Part shown: positions 30,233-38,099 of the stretch, piece by piece
Position numbering within the stretch: the stretch's first letter is position 1
Layout of the letters: each line of letters starts with the position of its first letter
DNA from: Myxococcales bacterium
GTDB taxonomy: Bacteria; Myxococcota_A; Polyangia; Polyangiales; Houyiibacteriaceae
Direction of reading: 5' to 3'
Assembly: GCA_024640845.1 (NCBI GenBank)
Contig: JAHEEE010000029.1
Coordinates: 1 to 45,652, forward strand
DNA length: 45,652 nt
Notes under the pieces: generated by a model
The model's database searches: none
The model's input: only the letters and a program-made list of their open reading frames with translations
What the model was told of the DNA's origin: nothing
Made by a program: the position numbers and the translations under genes

Positions 30233-31036
30233 AAGTTTGCCGAGAAGTATGGCCCCTGGGCCGTGGTAACGGGCGCCTCGGCAGGGATTGGGACTGAGTA
30301 CGCGCTCCGTATCGCAGAGCGGGGCGTCAACGTCGTGTTGGTCGCGAGACGTCGCGATCGCCTCGAGGAGCTCGCCTCGACCATCGAAGACATGTATCGG
30401 GTGAAAGCGCGCGTCGCGCCGGCCGATCTCACCAGTCGTGATATCGTCGAAGTCTTACAACCGGCGATCGCAGACCTCGATGTTGGGCTCTTGGTCAACT
30501 GTGCGGGAATGGGAACTACAGGCCCCTTTCTCGATCAGGACCCAGGGATCCAAGAGGCGATGCTCAACCTCAACTGCCGCGCACCGGCGCTGCTGACCCA
30601 CGAGCTCGCACAAGGCATGAGAGAGCGTGGACGCGGTGGGGTGATTGTGGTCTCGTCGCTGAGTGGCTTCTGCGCGGCCCGCGGGATGACCAACTACAAC
30701 GCCACCAAGGCGTATGATCTGATTTTCGCCGAGGGGTTGGCGTCCGAGCTCAAGGCTCATGGCGTGGACGTGCAAGCGATGTGTCCAGGCGGGACGTACA
30801 CCGAATTCCAGAGGGTCGCCGGTCTCGAACCGAAGAACTTCGGTCCGCTTCAGCGATTGATGTTCACCACGCCCACTGCGGTCGTCGCCATGAGCTTGGC
30901 TACGCTAGGAGGCCGCGTGACGGTCGTCCAAGGTTGGATGAACCGGTTGCTCGTGATTTCGATGAAGCTGATGCCTCGGCGGATCTCGACGTGGGTCTTC
31001 GGCGCCTTCATGGAGCGGTTTTCGGCCGGTCACTAG
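30227..31036 (+). CDS. Short-chain dehydrogenase/reductase
   Basis: 269 residues. Classical SDR: cofactor loop TGASAGIG (about 14-21), NCAG, VVSSLSG with the catalytic Ser, and YNATK supplying Tyr and Lys. ARRRDRLEEL after strand 2 suggests NADP preference. The C-terminus carries a hydrophobic and basic stretch (LLVISMKLMPRRISTWVFG), possibly membrane-peripheral. It is the last gene of the plus-strand F420 unit, 41 bases after cofH, and its stop overlaps the cofC stop on the other strand. No role in F420 synthesis is known for such a protein; it may act with the LLM enzyme or be unrelated. Upstream extensions run into cofH. Confidence 0.88.
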   Translation: MSKFAEKYGPWAVVTGASAGIGTEYALRIAERGVNVVLVARRRDRLEELASTIEDMYRVKARVAPADLTSRDIVEVLQPAIADLDVGLLVNCAGMGTTGPFLDQDPGIQEAMLNLNCRAPALLTHELAQGMRERGRGGVIVVSSLSGFCAARGMTNYNATKAYDLIFAEGLASELKAHGVDVQAMCPGGTYTEFQRVAGLEPKNFGPLQRLMFTTPTAVVAMSLATLGGRVTVVQGWMNRLLVISMKLMPRRISTWVFGAFMERFSAGH

Positions 31037-31629
31037 CCGCGACGGAGCCGGGCAAGGTCGCGTGGGTGGTCGACGTCGAAGCTAATGCCGCTTCGGAGCT
31101 GCACGCTGACCGTTAGGCCGAGATCGCGCGCGAGATCGCGGTGCCGTTGGAGGCTGTCGTCGTGGCCGAGGCAGCTTGGCAGTACGGTCGGTGGCTTCAG
31201 TGCGATCAGGTTCGTGCCTCGCTGGAGGAGGTCTGGCACGAGCACGACGTCTGCTTCTTCGAGCTGGCGGCCGACGCTCTCGACGTCCTCGGTGGCGAGC
31301 TCCGGCAGGTCACTCATGCAGACCAAGACGCTGGTCGCGCCTCGCGCCTCGAGGTCCCCCAACGCCGCGTCCACGACCTCTGCGAGACCTTGGTTGCCTT
31401 CTGGGTCTTCGAGTGCCACCGCGCCCAAGCGCTCGGCGTGTTCGCGCGCCTCCTGTGAATCGCTGACTATGGCGATGCCATCGATGCTTGGCGACTCGCG
31501 CAACACCCGCACGACGTGCTCGAAGAGCTCGCGGGTGAACGCGGCACGCTCGCGCGGCGGCAGCACGTCGGACAACCGGGACTTACCCCGATCGAAACCC
31601 TTGACTGGTATCAATGCCCAACGGCTCAT
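31033..31629 (-). CDS. cofC: CofC/FbiD-type guanylyltransferase
   Basis: 198 residues of nucleotidyltransferase fold. [17 protein letters not shown] (about 7-23) is the substrate-activation loop of the CofC family, [11 protein letters not shown] (about 100-110) carries the metal-binding Asp, and [13 protein letters not shown] is another family block. It couples GTP with phospholactate, phosphoenolpyruvate or 3-phosphoglycerate, depending on the organism, to give the GDP donor used by CofD. The sequence does not let me tell which substrate is used. Last gene of the minus-strand F420 unit, overlapping the cofD stop by four bases. Confidence 0.9.
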   Translation of the reverse strand: MSRWALIPVKGFDRGKSRLSDVLPPRERAAFTRELFEHVVRVLRESPSIDGIAIVSDSQEAREHAERLGAVALEDPEGNQGLAEVVDAALGDLEARGATSVLVCMSDLPELATEDVESVGRQLEEADVVLVPDLLQRGTNLIALKPPTVLPSCLGHDDSLQRHRDLARDLGLTVSVQLRSGISFDVDHPRDLARLRRG

Positions 31630-32555
31630 TCGAGGCCTTCAGCGAGCTCGAGCAGCTTGCGGGCAAAGACTACCCGATCTTCGCGTGCTTGAATCAGGAT
31701 GTTCGTTTGCAGAACGGGATAGGGCGCCTCGAAGCCGTCGCCGGGGTGCACTGCGTAGCCGTCCAGCAGATCTCCATAGTGGTTCGCAACCGCCTTCGCG
31801 GAAGGGGCCTGCCCGGAAAGCTGCGGGATCATCGCTGCAAGCGGGCCCTTGACCGCTCGGCCGTCGATGATTGGGCTGACCGCCACAACCGGAGTTTCCT
31901 CGAGCGCCTGGCGCACGCCCTCCAACTCGAGGATCGGGTCGATCGAGACATACGGGTTGGACGGGCAAATCACGATGAGATCGGCCTTGTCCAGCGCATC
32001 GAGCGCTCGGGGCGAGGCTTTGCCGTCTCCGCCGTGCCGGACGGCCTTAACCTCGGGAACGCCGCGAGCCCGAACGAGCCACTCCTGGAAGGCCAGCTGC
32101 GTGCCCTCGGTCGTGACTATCGTGGTTGGTCGAGGCGCATCAGCCATCGGCAAGACGGGGCGGTCGACGTCGAGGCCGCGACACAGGTTTTGCGTGACCT
32201 CCGTCAAAGACGCGCCTCTAGATAGCGCCGCGGTTCGCTCGAGATGGGTGACGAGGTCTCGGTCTCCTAGTTGAAACCAGTCCTCGAGCCCCCGACGGCG
32301 GGCCTCCCGAAGCGCGTGGAACGTGTCTCCATCGATCCCCCAGCCGCGGTTTTCCGGCGATAGGTCGGCGAGCGTGTACATGATCGTGTCGAGGTCGGGA
32401 CTGATGTGGAGCCCCCAGTGCTCGAAATCGTCGCCGGTATTGACGATCACCTGGAGCGCACCTGCGGGGAGGGCACGGTCCAGTCCGTAGACGAGGCGCG
32501 CGCCCCCCACGCCTCCTGCGAGTGCAACCACGTTTCCGTTGAAGATCGTGCTCAT
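31626..32555 (-). CDS. cofD: CofD: FO transferase (2-phospho-L-lactate transferase family)
   Basis: 309 residues. The N-terminus [17 protein letters not shown] (9-25) is the glycine-rich signature of Cof[23 protein letters not shown] continues the nucleotide-binding region, and [14 protein letters not shown] is another conserved block. It transfers the phospho-moiety from the CofC product to FO, giving F420-0 or its dehydro form. The start overlaps the cofE stop by four bases and its stop overlaps cofC, so the genes form one transcript. Confidence 0.96.
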   Translation of the reverse strand: MSTIFNGNVVALAGGVGGARLVYGLDRALPAGALQVIVNTGDDFEHWGLHISPDLDTIMYTLADLSPENRGWGIDGDTFHALREARRRGLEDWFQLGDRDLVTHLERTAALSRGASLTEVTQNLCRGLDVDRPVLPMADAPRPTTIVTTEGTQLAFQEWLVRARGVPEVKAVRHGGDGKASPRALDALDKADLIVICPSNPYVSIDPILELEGVRQALEETPVVAVSPIIDGRAVKGPLAAMIPQLSGQAPSAKAVANHYGDLLDGYAVHPGDGFEAPYPVLQTNILIQAREDRVVFARKLLELAEGLE

Positions 32556-33367
32556 GCGTAGAGGTCGTCTTCAGGGTTCCGAAGGAGTGCCTTTGACGAC
32601 TCGAGAGAGCGGGGGAACTGCAGGCCGCGCACCAATGTCAGGGGGCGGCTCTCGTCGGCCTGCCCCGCAACGAGATCCGCCGCGGCGGCGATCGAGTCGG
32701 CCACCGCGGACTCGGTGGACTCGAGCACGCGACCATGGCGGTCTGATGCGCCTCGCCTATCCCAGACCGCCGGAAGTCCTGCGACGCCCAGGGCGAAGCC
32801 TACGGTCCCCCGACGAAACGGCCGCCCCCATGAATCGGTGATCACGACCGCGATATTGGCCGAATACTGCGCTCCGAGCGTGTCGCGAAGCGCCGCGGCG
32901 CTCGCATCCGGATCCTGCGGCAACGTCAGCACCCAGGGACCCGAGTCTGGCGGTGCGTTCCCCGGGGCAGCGTTGCTGGCATCGATGCCTGCGTTGGCGG
33001 ATACGAAGCCGAGCCGGTGGCGGACGATGAGGGCGCCCTTCGTCTTGCGTGAGATACCAAGGCTCTCACGAAGGATGAGCTCGATGAGCCGAGGGTCTTT
33101 GTCGACCTCCTCGGCGAGCGCACGAGCGCGGCCGTCGGGCGCGACCTTAGCGAGGTCGACAAAGCAGCCTTCCGCCCGCGATACGACCTTGCTTGCCAGC
33201 ACGATGACGTCGCCGTCACGCAGGTCGATCCCCGCGTGATCGAATGCCGCAACGACGATCTCGGACAAGTCGTCGCCTGACTCCACCGTGGGAACGCCGG
33301 GGATCGCGCGAACCACCAGCTCCGAGCCGACTCGGAAGTCGCTCGCAGCGGGTTCGCGCTCGGTCAC
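32552..33367 (-). CDS. cofE: Coenzyme F420-0:L-glutamate ligase (single-domain)
   Basis: 271 residues from GTG 33367, which overlaps the npdG stop (GTGA). A longer frame to 33574 lies inside npdG and reads as low-quality sequence. CofE adds L-glutamates to F420-0 using GTP. Motifs: [45 protein letters not shown] in two blocks, and [21 protein letters not shown]. There is no C-terminal nitroreductase-like domain, so it is the short archaeal-type CofE, not actinobacterial FbiB. If CofD makes a dehydro-F420 form, the FbiB-type reductase would have to be elsewhere. Confidence 0.94.
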   Translation of the reverse strand: MTEREPAASDFRVGSELVVRAIPGVPTVESGDDLSEIVVAAFDHAGIDLRDGDVIVLASKVVSRAEGCFVDLAKVAPDGRARALAEEVDKDPRLIELILRESLGISRKTKGALIVRHRLGFVSANAGIDASNAAPGNAPPDSGPWVLTLPQDPDASAAALRDTLGAQYSANIAVVITDSWGRPFRRGTVGFALGVAGLPAVWDRRGASDRHGRVLESTESAVADSIAAAADLVAGQADESRPLTLVRGLQFPRSLESSKALLRNPEDDLYA

Positions 33368-34020
33368 TCCGACTCCGGGATGCCCGTGATGCGGATACCC
33401 GAGCCGACGCTCTTGTACCTGCGGTTGATGTGCAGCAGCACCGGCGTCAGAGACTCGAGGGCGACGGCGTTTTTGAGCACGCCCGCGTCCACACCGCGAA
33501 GCCCGAGGTCGGAGATGAGCGATATGACCGTGGCCCGGGCGTCTTTGTCGTCCCCGCAGACCAACACGTCGCAATCAAACGCATGATCCGGGTCGCTCAG
33601 ATGCTCGGAGCTGATGTGGTGAAGCGCAGCAACCAGACGGGCGTCGTCATTCAGGTAACCCCGCGCTTCGAGCGCGGCCGCCTCTCCCTTCGGGAGATGG
33701 ACCGAGCGAACCTTCGGCGGCTGAAGCGGGACGGTGATGTCGACGACGACCTTGTCGCCCACCTGATCCTTGATCGACTCGAATGTACCTTGGTGCGCGC
33801 TGTAGGGAACGGTCACGATGATGAGCTCGGCGTGGTTGCATGCTGCCACGTTGTCCCCACCCTGGAGCGTGACCCCGAACTCTTTGGCAAACTCCGCAGC
33901 CTTGGCGACGCCTTTGTCGCTCTGGCGTGAGCCAATGAACACGTCGTGCCCCGCCTTTGCCCAACGAACGCCGAGGCCGCGACCTTCGCGACCCGTGCCA
34001 CCTACGATTCCAATCTTCAT
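33364..34020 (-). CDS. npdG: NADPH:F420 oxidoreductase
   Basis: 218 residues. MKIGIVGGTGREGRGLGVRW begins with the GxGxxG-type nucleotide loop, and GSRQSDK after strand 2 would bind the NADP 2'-phosphate. LIIVTVPYSAHQG and VVVDITVPLQPP match the family (Fno/NpdG), as do ALHHISSEHLSD and VLVCGDDKDAR. It moves hydride between NADPH and F420, setting the reduced cofactor pool. A GAGGGG ribosome site precedes the start. It is directly upstream of cofE in the same operon, and 8 bases after the LLM gene. Confidence 0.94.
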   Translation of the reverse strand: MKIGIVGGTGREGRGLGVRWAKAGHDVFIGSRQSDKGVAKAAEFAKEFGVTLQGGDNVAACNHAELIIVTVPYSAHQGTFESIKDQVGDKVVVDITVPLQPPKVRSVHLPKGEAAALEARGYLNDDARLVAALHHISSEHLSDPDHAFDCDVLVCGDDKDARATVISLISDLGLRGVDAGVLKNAVALESLTPVLLHINRRYKSVGSGIRITGIPESE

Positions 34021-34027
34021 GTTCCCC

Positions 34028-35071
34028 TCACGAGTTGAGCTCGGCCATGAACCTCAATGTGTCCATGTCCTGAGAGCCGACCAGCATGGTGCCAACCGGC
34101 GAATCTTTCCAGCGCTGGAAACGATCGCGAATGCGGTCCTTCGAGCCGACCAAGTAGAGGGCATCGACCATCTCGTCCGGCACGGCGGCCACCGCCTCAT
34201 TGCGTTTGCCGTCGAGGAAGAGGTCCTGAACCTTCTCACAGGCTTCCTCGAAACCAACGAGGCTCAAATAGTCCTTGTAGAAGTTCTTCTTCTTCGAGCC
34301 CATCCCCCCGATGTAGAGCGCAAGCTGCATCTTGCAAGGCAACATCGCGTGCTCGGGATCTCCGATGATCACCACTACTGTGGGCGCAATGTCGAAGCTG
34401 TCGATGCCCTTGTCCTTGCCGGCCTTTTCGAACCCTTCCTCGAAGTTCTTCATCAGCACCTCGGGGCGTTCCGGGTGCATGCAAGTGAGGAGGCACCCAT
34501 CCGCGATCTCGGCCGACATGGCTTGCGACTTCGGCGCCATGGAGCCCGTGTAGACCGGGATGTCGGGGCGGCTGCGAATCATGCTTCGAAGGGGCTTGCC
34601 TTGGCCGCTCGATCCTTCTCCGCGGTACGGGATCTGATAGCGCACGCCGTCGAACTCGAGCGGCGCCTGGCGTGCAAAGATTTGCTTCACGATCGTGACG
34701 TACTCGCGGAGCCACGTGAGCGACTTGTTGAACGGGACGCCGTGCCATCCCTCGACGACCTGCGGTCCAGATGTTCCGAGGCCCATGATGAAGCGTCCGT
34801 TCGACAGGATGTCCATCGTCATTGCGGTCATCGCTGCGTTTGCCGGCGACCGGCCTGGCAGTTGCATGATCCCGGTTCCGAGCTTGATCGTCGACGTCTG
34901 GCTGCCTACCCAAGCAAGCGGTGTGATTGCGTCGTTGCCCCAGGACTCGGCCGTCCAAATCGAGTCGTACCCGAGTCGCTCGACCTCTCCGATCTTCTCC
35001 ATGTTCACCAGGTCATGCACAGTCGTATTCAACTGCGGACCGGCGTATCCAATCGACAAACCGAGCTTCAT
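34028..35071 (-). CDS. LLM class F420-dependent oxidoreductase
   Basis: 347 residues. I chose ATG 35071 because AAGGAG lies about seven bases upstream; the frame could begin two codons earlier at TTG. Luciferase-like barrel pattern: GEVERLGYDSIWTAESWGND (about 28-47), KLGTGIMQLPGRSPANAAM, GRFIMGLGTSGPQVVEGWHG and RPDIPVYTGSMAPKSQAMSAEIADG. The GTSGPQVVEGWHG region is typical of actinobacterial F420-dependent oxidoreductases. It heads the minus-strand F420 unit (LLM, npdG, cofE, cofD, cofC). The substrate is unknown. It is not a close copy of the LLM protein at 26897-27772, which is about 55 residues shorter. Confidence 0.9.
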   Translation of the reverse strand: MKLGLSIGYAGPQLNTTVHDLVNMEKIGEVERLGYDSIWTAESWGNDAITPLAWVGSQTSTIKLGTGIMQLPGRSPANAAMTAMTMDILSNGRFIMGLGTSGPQVVEGWHGVPFNKSLTWLREYVTIVKQIFARQAPLEFDGVRYQIPYRGEGSSGQGKPLRSMIRSRPDIPVYTGSMAPKSQAMSAEIADGCLLTCMHPERPEVLMKNFEEGFEKAGKDKGIDSFDIAPTVVVIIGDPEHAMLPCKMQLALYIGGMGSKKKNFYKDYLSLVGFEEACEKVQDLFLDGKRNEAVAAVPDEMVDALYLVGSKDRIRDRFQRWKDSPVGTMLVGSQDMDTLRFMAELNS

Positions 35072-35121
35072 CAACAACTCCTTCTGCTGAGCGGCACGCT
35101 GTATCAGGTAGGGGAACGCCT

Positions 35122-35132
35122 TTCAATTTGAA
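35122..35132. promoter_or_regulatory. Short inverted repeat in the divergent promoter region
   Basis: TTCAA (35122-35126) and TTGAA (35128-35132) flank a single T, between the divergent LLM gene (start 35071) and the extended SDR (start 35163). The arms resemble the inner part of the operator at 8612-8631, but the spacing differs. Such a short repeat can occur by chance. Confidence 0.2.
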
Positions 35133-35162
35133 GCGGGCGCCGGCGCAGGGCAGCCTTCGAGC

Positions 35163-36140
35163 ATGCGGGTGCTGGTGACTGGGGCGTTTGGACGGCTCGG
35201 GCAGGAAGGGGTCGAGCGCCTTCTGACCGAAGGGCATTCAGTCATCGCATTCGACCTGCCAAATCGCCGCAATCAGCGCGAAGCCCGGCGCTTTGGGCAC
35301 CGGGTCCACACGGTTTGGGGCGATATCCGCGAATTGGAGGACATCGCGCAGTGCGTTGAGAGCTGTGACGCGATCATTCACAACGCCGGAATCCTCGCGC
35401 CGCTCTCCGAAAAGCGTCCCGACCTCGCCTACGCGGTCAACGTTGGGGGTACCAAGAACATCCTCGAAGCGATGAGGCGACGAAGCGAGCCTCCGGTCAT
35501 CATCTTTGCGTCCTCCCTCTCGGTTTGTGGGCTCCGCGAGCCGGGCGGCCCTCCGTTGACCGCGAACGACCCCACGCGCCCAACGGACAACTACACCTCG
35601 AACAAAGCCGAGTGCGAGCGGCTGCTAGCGGAGTCCGGGCTACCTCATGTCATCTTTCGCATCGGCGTTTCGGTAGGCGCCAAGGCGGCGGCCGGCGACC
35701 TGTCCCCCGATGTCTTCAGGCTGTTGTTCAGCATCAATCCGAAGGCTCGCCTCGAATGGGTCCACCCAGAGGACGTCGCCGTGGCGCAGGTACGCGCGAT
35801 TCAGACTCCTGCGGCAGTCGGAAAGATCTTGATGATCGGCGGTGGCGAACGATGCCGGCTCACGTTCGGGGAGTTCTACGGAGCGATGTTCGAGGCGACT
35901 GGGGTAGGGCGCTTTCCGCCCGAGGCGTACGGCTCCGGATTGTACTACTGCGACTGGCTCGACACGACGGAGAGCCAGGCATTGCTTCACTATCAGCGCA
36001 CCGACTTCGACGATCTGATCGTCGCGTTGCGCCGCGCGTCCCGCATCACCCGTGGGCCAACGCGGCTCATGTCGCCCATGATTCGACGGTTCATGCTGCG
36101 CTACTCCGACGCCTGGCAAGCCCACAAGAGCCGAACCTGA
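35163..36140 (+). CDS. NAD-dependent epimerase/dehydratase (extended SDR)
   Basis: 325 residues. N-terminal MRVLVTGAFGRLGQEGVERL has the TGxxGxxG loop of extended SDRs. FDLPNR supplies the NAD-binding acidic residue, FASSLSVCG the catalytic Ser region, and YTSNK (about 141-145) the Tyr and Lys. The family covers sugar epimerases and 3-beta-hydroxysteroid dehydrogenase-like proteins; no substrate can be assigned. It is monocistronic, divergent from the F420 unit and convergent with the catabolic operon. Confidence 0.85.
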   Translation: MRVLVTGAFGRLGQEGVERLLTEGHSVIAFDLPNRRNQREARRFGHRVHTVWGDIRELEDIAQCVESCDAIIHNAGILAPLSEKRPDLAYAVNVGGTKNILEAMRRRSEPPVIIFASSLSVCGLREPGGPPLTANDPTRPTDNYTSNKAECERLLAESGLPHVIFRIGVSVGAKAAAGDLSPDVFRLLFSINPKARLEWVHPEDVAVAQVRAIQTPAAVGKILMIGGGERCRLTFGEFYGAMFEATGVGRFPPEAYGSGLYYCDWLDTTESQALLHYQRTDFDDLIVALRRASRITRGPTRLMSPMIRRFMLRYSDAWQAHKSRT

Positions 36141-36152
36141 GCGCCTAGGCGC
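36141..36152. repeat. Perfect 12-bp palindrome at a convergent junction
   Basis: GCGCCTAGGCGC begins right after the stop codon of the extended SDR and includes the stop codon of the minus-strand reductase (36145-36147). Having no loop, it is a poor terminator hairpin. It could be a protein-binding site or chance. Confidence 0.3.
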
Positions 36153-36927
36153 GTTGGCTCGACACCGACAACACCTCACCGGTCATATACGAGCTGTAGT
36201 CGCTCGCGAGGAACACCATCACGTTGGAGATCTCCCACGGCTCGGCCCCCCGTCCGAAGGCTTCACGTTTCTCGAGCTCCTCGAGCAAGCCAGGCGGCGT
36301 AACCTTTGCGAGGAACGGGTGCATCGCGAGTGACGGTGCGACGCAATTCACGCGTACGTTGGCTGCGGCCGCCTCGATCGCCGAGCATCGCGTGAGCGCC
36401 ATCACACCGGCCTTGGCCGCCGCGTAGTGCGCTTGGCCTTCCTGCGCTCGCCAACCGAGCACCGATGCGTTGTTGACGATGGCACCACTGCCGCGTGGCA
36501 TCATGTGTTTCAGGGCGGCGCGGGTGCATCGGAAGCAACCGTTCAGCGTCACGTCGAGCACGGCGTTCCATTGCTCGTCCGTCATGTCGACGATCTTCGA
36601 GTAGCCGCCTAGGCCGGCATTGTTCATCAGGATGTCGACGTGCCCCAGCTTTTCGATCGCGTGCTCGAACATGCCCTGTACTTCGTTTTCCTTGGTGACG
36701 TTGCACAGCACCGTGTCGGGGCGCTTGCCGGTTTCTGCTTCGATCTTTTCGGCGGCTTCTCCAAGACGTCGCTCGTGAATGTCGCTGATGACGAGTCCGG
36801 CGGCGCCTTCTTCGAAGCAGCGAACGGAAGTAGCGAACCCGATCCCAGTGCCTGCGGCGGCGGTGACCAAGACGGTCTTACCTTCGAGCAGCCCGTGGCC
36901 GCCAACGTACCTTGGTGTGCTGCTCAT
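36145..36927 (-). CDS. ipdF: SDR closely resembling IpdF, a steroid ring C/D degradation reductase
   Basis: 260 residues from ATG 36927, which overlaps the upstream acyl-CoA dehydrogenase stop (ATGA), with AAAGGA before it. SDR motifs: VTAAAGTGIG (loop), NNAGLGGYSK, NNASVLGWRAQ (Ser) and HYAAAKAGVMALTRCSAIEAA (Tyr and Lys). The GGHGLLEGK lead-in, DIHERRLGEAAEKI, and the ending FLASDYSSYMTGEVLSVSSQ recall mycobacterial Rv3559c (IpdF). IpdF acts on the CoA thioester left after the steroid C/D rings are partly degraded. The identity comes from remembered family sequence, not from a search. Downstream of the FadE30-like gene, as in Mycobacterium. Confidence 0.75.
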   Translation of the reverse strand: MSSTPRYVGGHGLLEGKTVLVTAAAGTGIGFATSVRCFEEGAAGLVISDIHERRLGEAAEKIEAETGKRPDTVLCNVTKENEVQGMFEHAIEKLGHVDILMNNAGLGGYSKIVDMTDEQWNAVLDVTLNGCFRCTRAALKHMMPRGSGAIVNNASVLGWRAQEGQAHYAAAKAGVMALTRCSAIEAAAANVRVNCVAPSLAMHPFLAKVTPPGLLEELEKREAFGRGAEPWEISNVMVFLASDYSSYMTGEVLSVSSQRA

Positions 36928-38099
36928 CGTGGTTCCTTTGGAAGGCCGAGTCCCCGCTCGCCGATGATGTTGCGCTGAATCTGGTTCGAGCCCGCGTAGA
37001 TGGTGTCGGCCCTCGCGAACAGATACCACTTCTGCATGCGTGTGAGCTCGTACGGAGCCCCGTGGAGGATCTCTGCCTCCGGACCGAGAATGTCCATGGC
37101 GAGCTTGCCGAGGTCGCGATGCCAGTTCGACCAATAAAGCTTGCTGATCAGAGCTTCGCGATTCAGGTCGGCACCTTGATGCTCCAGCATGCGAAGCGCG
37201 TTGACCCGCATCACCTTCAGTCCGATCCATGCGTGGGCGAGGCGTTGCCGGATGATTGGGTCCTTAGCTGCTCCGCTCTTCTTGGCGGCTTCCACAACCT
37301 GTTCGAACTCCTGCTTGAAGAGATACTGCTGTCCCAGCGTCGAGGCTCCTCGCTCGAACGCAAGCGTCCCCATGGCGACTTTCCATCCATTGTTGACGCC
37401 GCCGACGACATGGTCCTTCTGCGCTTTCGCGCCGTCGAAGAAGACCTCCGCGAACTCGGCGCTCCCGCCCATCTGTTTGATTGGACGGACCTCGATTCCG
37501 TCCTGCTTCATCGGGACGAGGATGTAGCTGATCCCGCGGTGCTTGGGCGCCTCCGGATCGGTGCGACACAACACGAAGCACCAATCCGAGTATTGCGCTC
37601 CCGAGGTCCAGATCTTTTGGCCCTCGATGATCCATTCATCCCCCGCGAGCGTCGCCTTGGTTTGCACGTTCGCCAGATCCGAACCCGCGCCCGGCTCCGA
37701 GTACCCCTGACACCAGATCTCGTCGCCGGATACGATGGGTGGCAGGAACCTCTGCTGCTGCTCTGGTGATCCAAAGTGAATCAATGTCGGTCCGAGCAGG
37801 GTCTCACCGATGTGGCCTACGTTGCCCGGTCCGTTCGCGCGAACGTACTCCTCGTTGAAGATCGCCTCTTCTTTGATGGAGCATCCGCGCCCGCCGAACT
37901 CCTTTGGCCAGCCGATGCAATTCCAGCCGGCGGCCCCCATGGCTTTTCCCCAGGCGATTCGTTCCTCGATGTACGAGTCCTGATCTCCCGAGGCGCCCCG
38001 GCCTTGGAGGTCTTTGTAAGGGCCGTTTAGCTGCTCTTCCAGCCAGGCGCGTGCCGCACGTTGGAATGCCCGTTCTGCCTCGTTGAGCTGTAGCTCCAT
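36924..38099 (-). CDS. Acyl-CoA dehydrogenase, FadE30-like
   Basis: 391 residues from ATG 38099, which shares one base with the upstream gene's stop (TGATG); GTG 38102 is an equal choice. Acyl-CoA dehydrogenase motifs: WCQGYSEPGAGSDLANV (FAD/substrate loop), IEGQKIWTSGAQYSDWCF, FERGASTLGQQ and the C-terminal ADTIYAGSNQIQRNIIGERGLGLP. The order and wording (LGPTLIHFGSPEQQQRFLP, NWHRDLGKLAMDILG) recall mycobacterial FadE30 (Rv3560c), which acts in steroid ring C/D catabolism. It is immediately upstream of the ipdF-like gene. It may be a subunit of a heteromeric enzyme with the other acyl-CoA dehydrogenase. Confidence 0.85.
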   Translation of the reverse strand: MELQLNEAERAFQRAARAWLEEQLNGPYKDLQGRGASGDQDSYIEERIAWGKAMGAAGWNCIGWPKEFGGRGCSIKEEAIFNEEYVRANGPGNVGHIGETLLGPTLIHFGSPEQQQRFLPPIVSGDEIWCQGYSEPGAGSDLANVQTKATLAGDEWIIEGQKIWTSGAQYSDWCFVLCRTDPEAPKHRGISYILVPMKQDGIEVRPIKQMGGSAEFAEVFFDGAKAQKDHVVGGVNNGWKVAMGTLAFERGASTLGQQYLFKQEFEQVVEAAKKSGAAKDPIIRQRLAHAWIGLKVMRVNALRMLEHQGADLNREALISKLYWSNWHRDLGKLAMDILGPEAEILHGAPYELTRMQKWYLFARADTIYAGSNQIQRNIIGERGLGLPKEPR

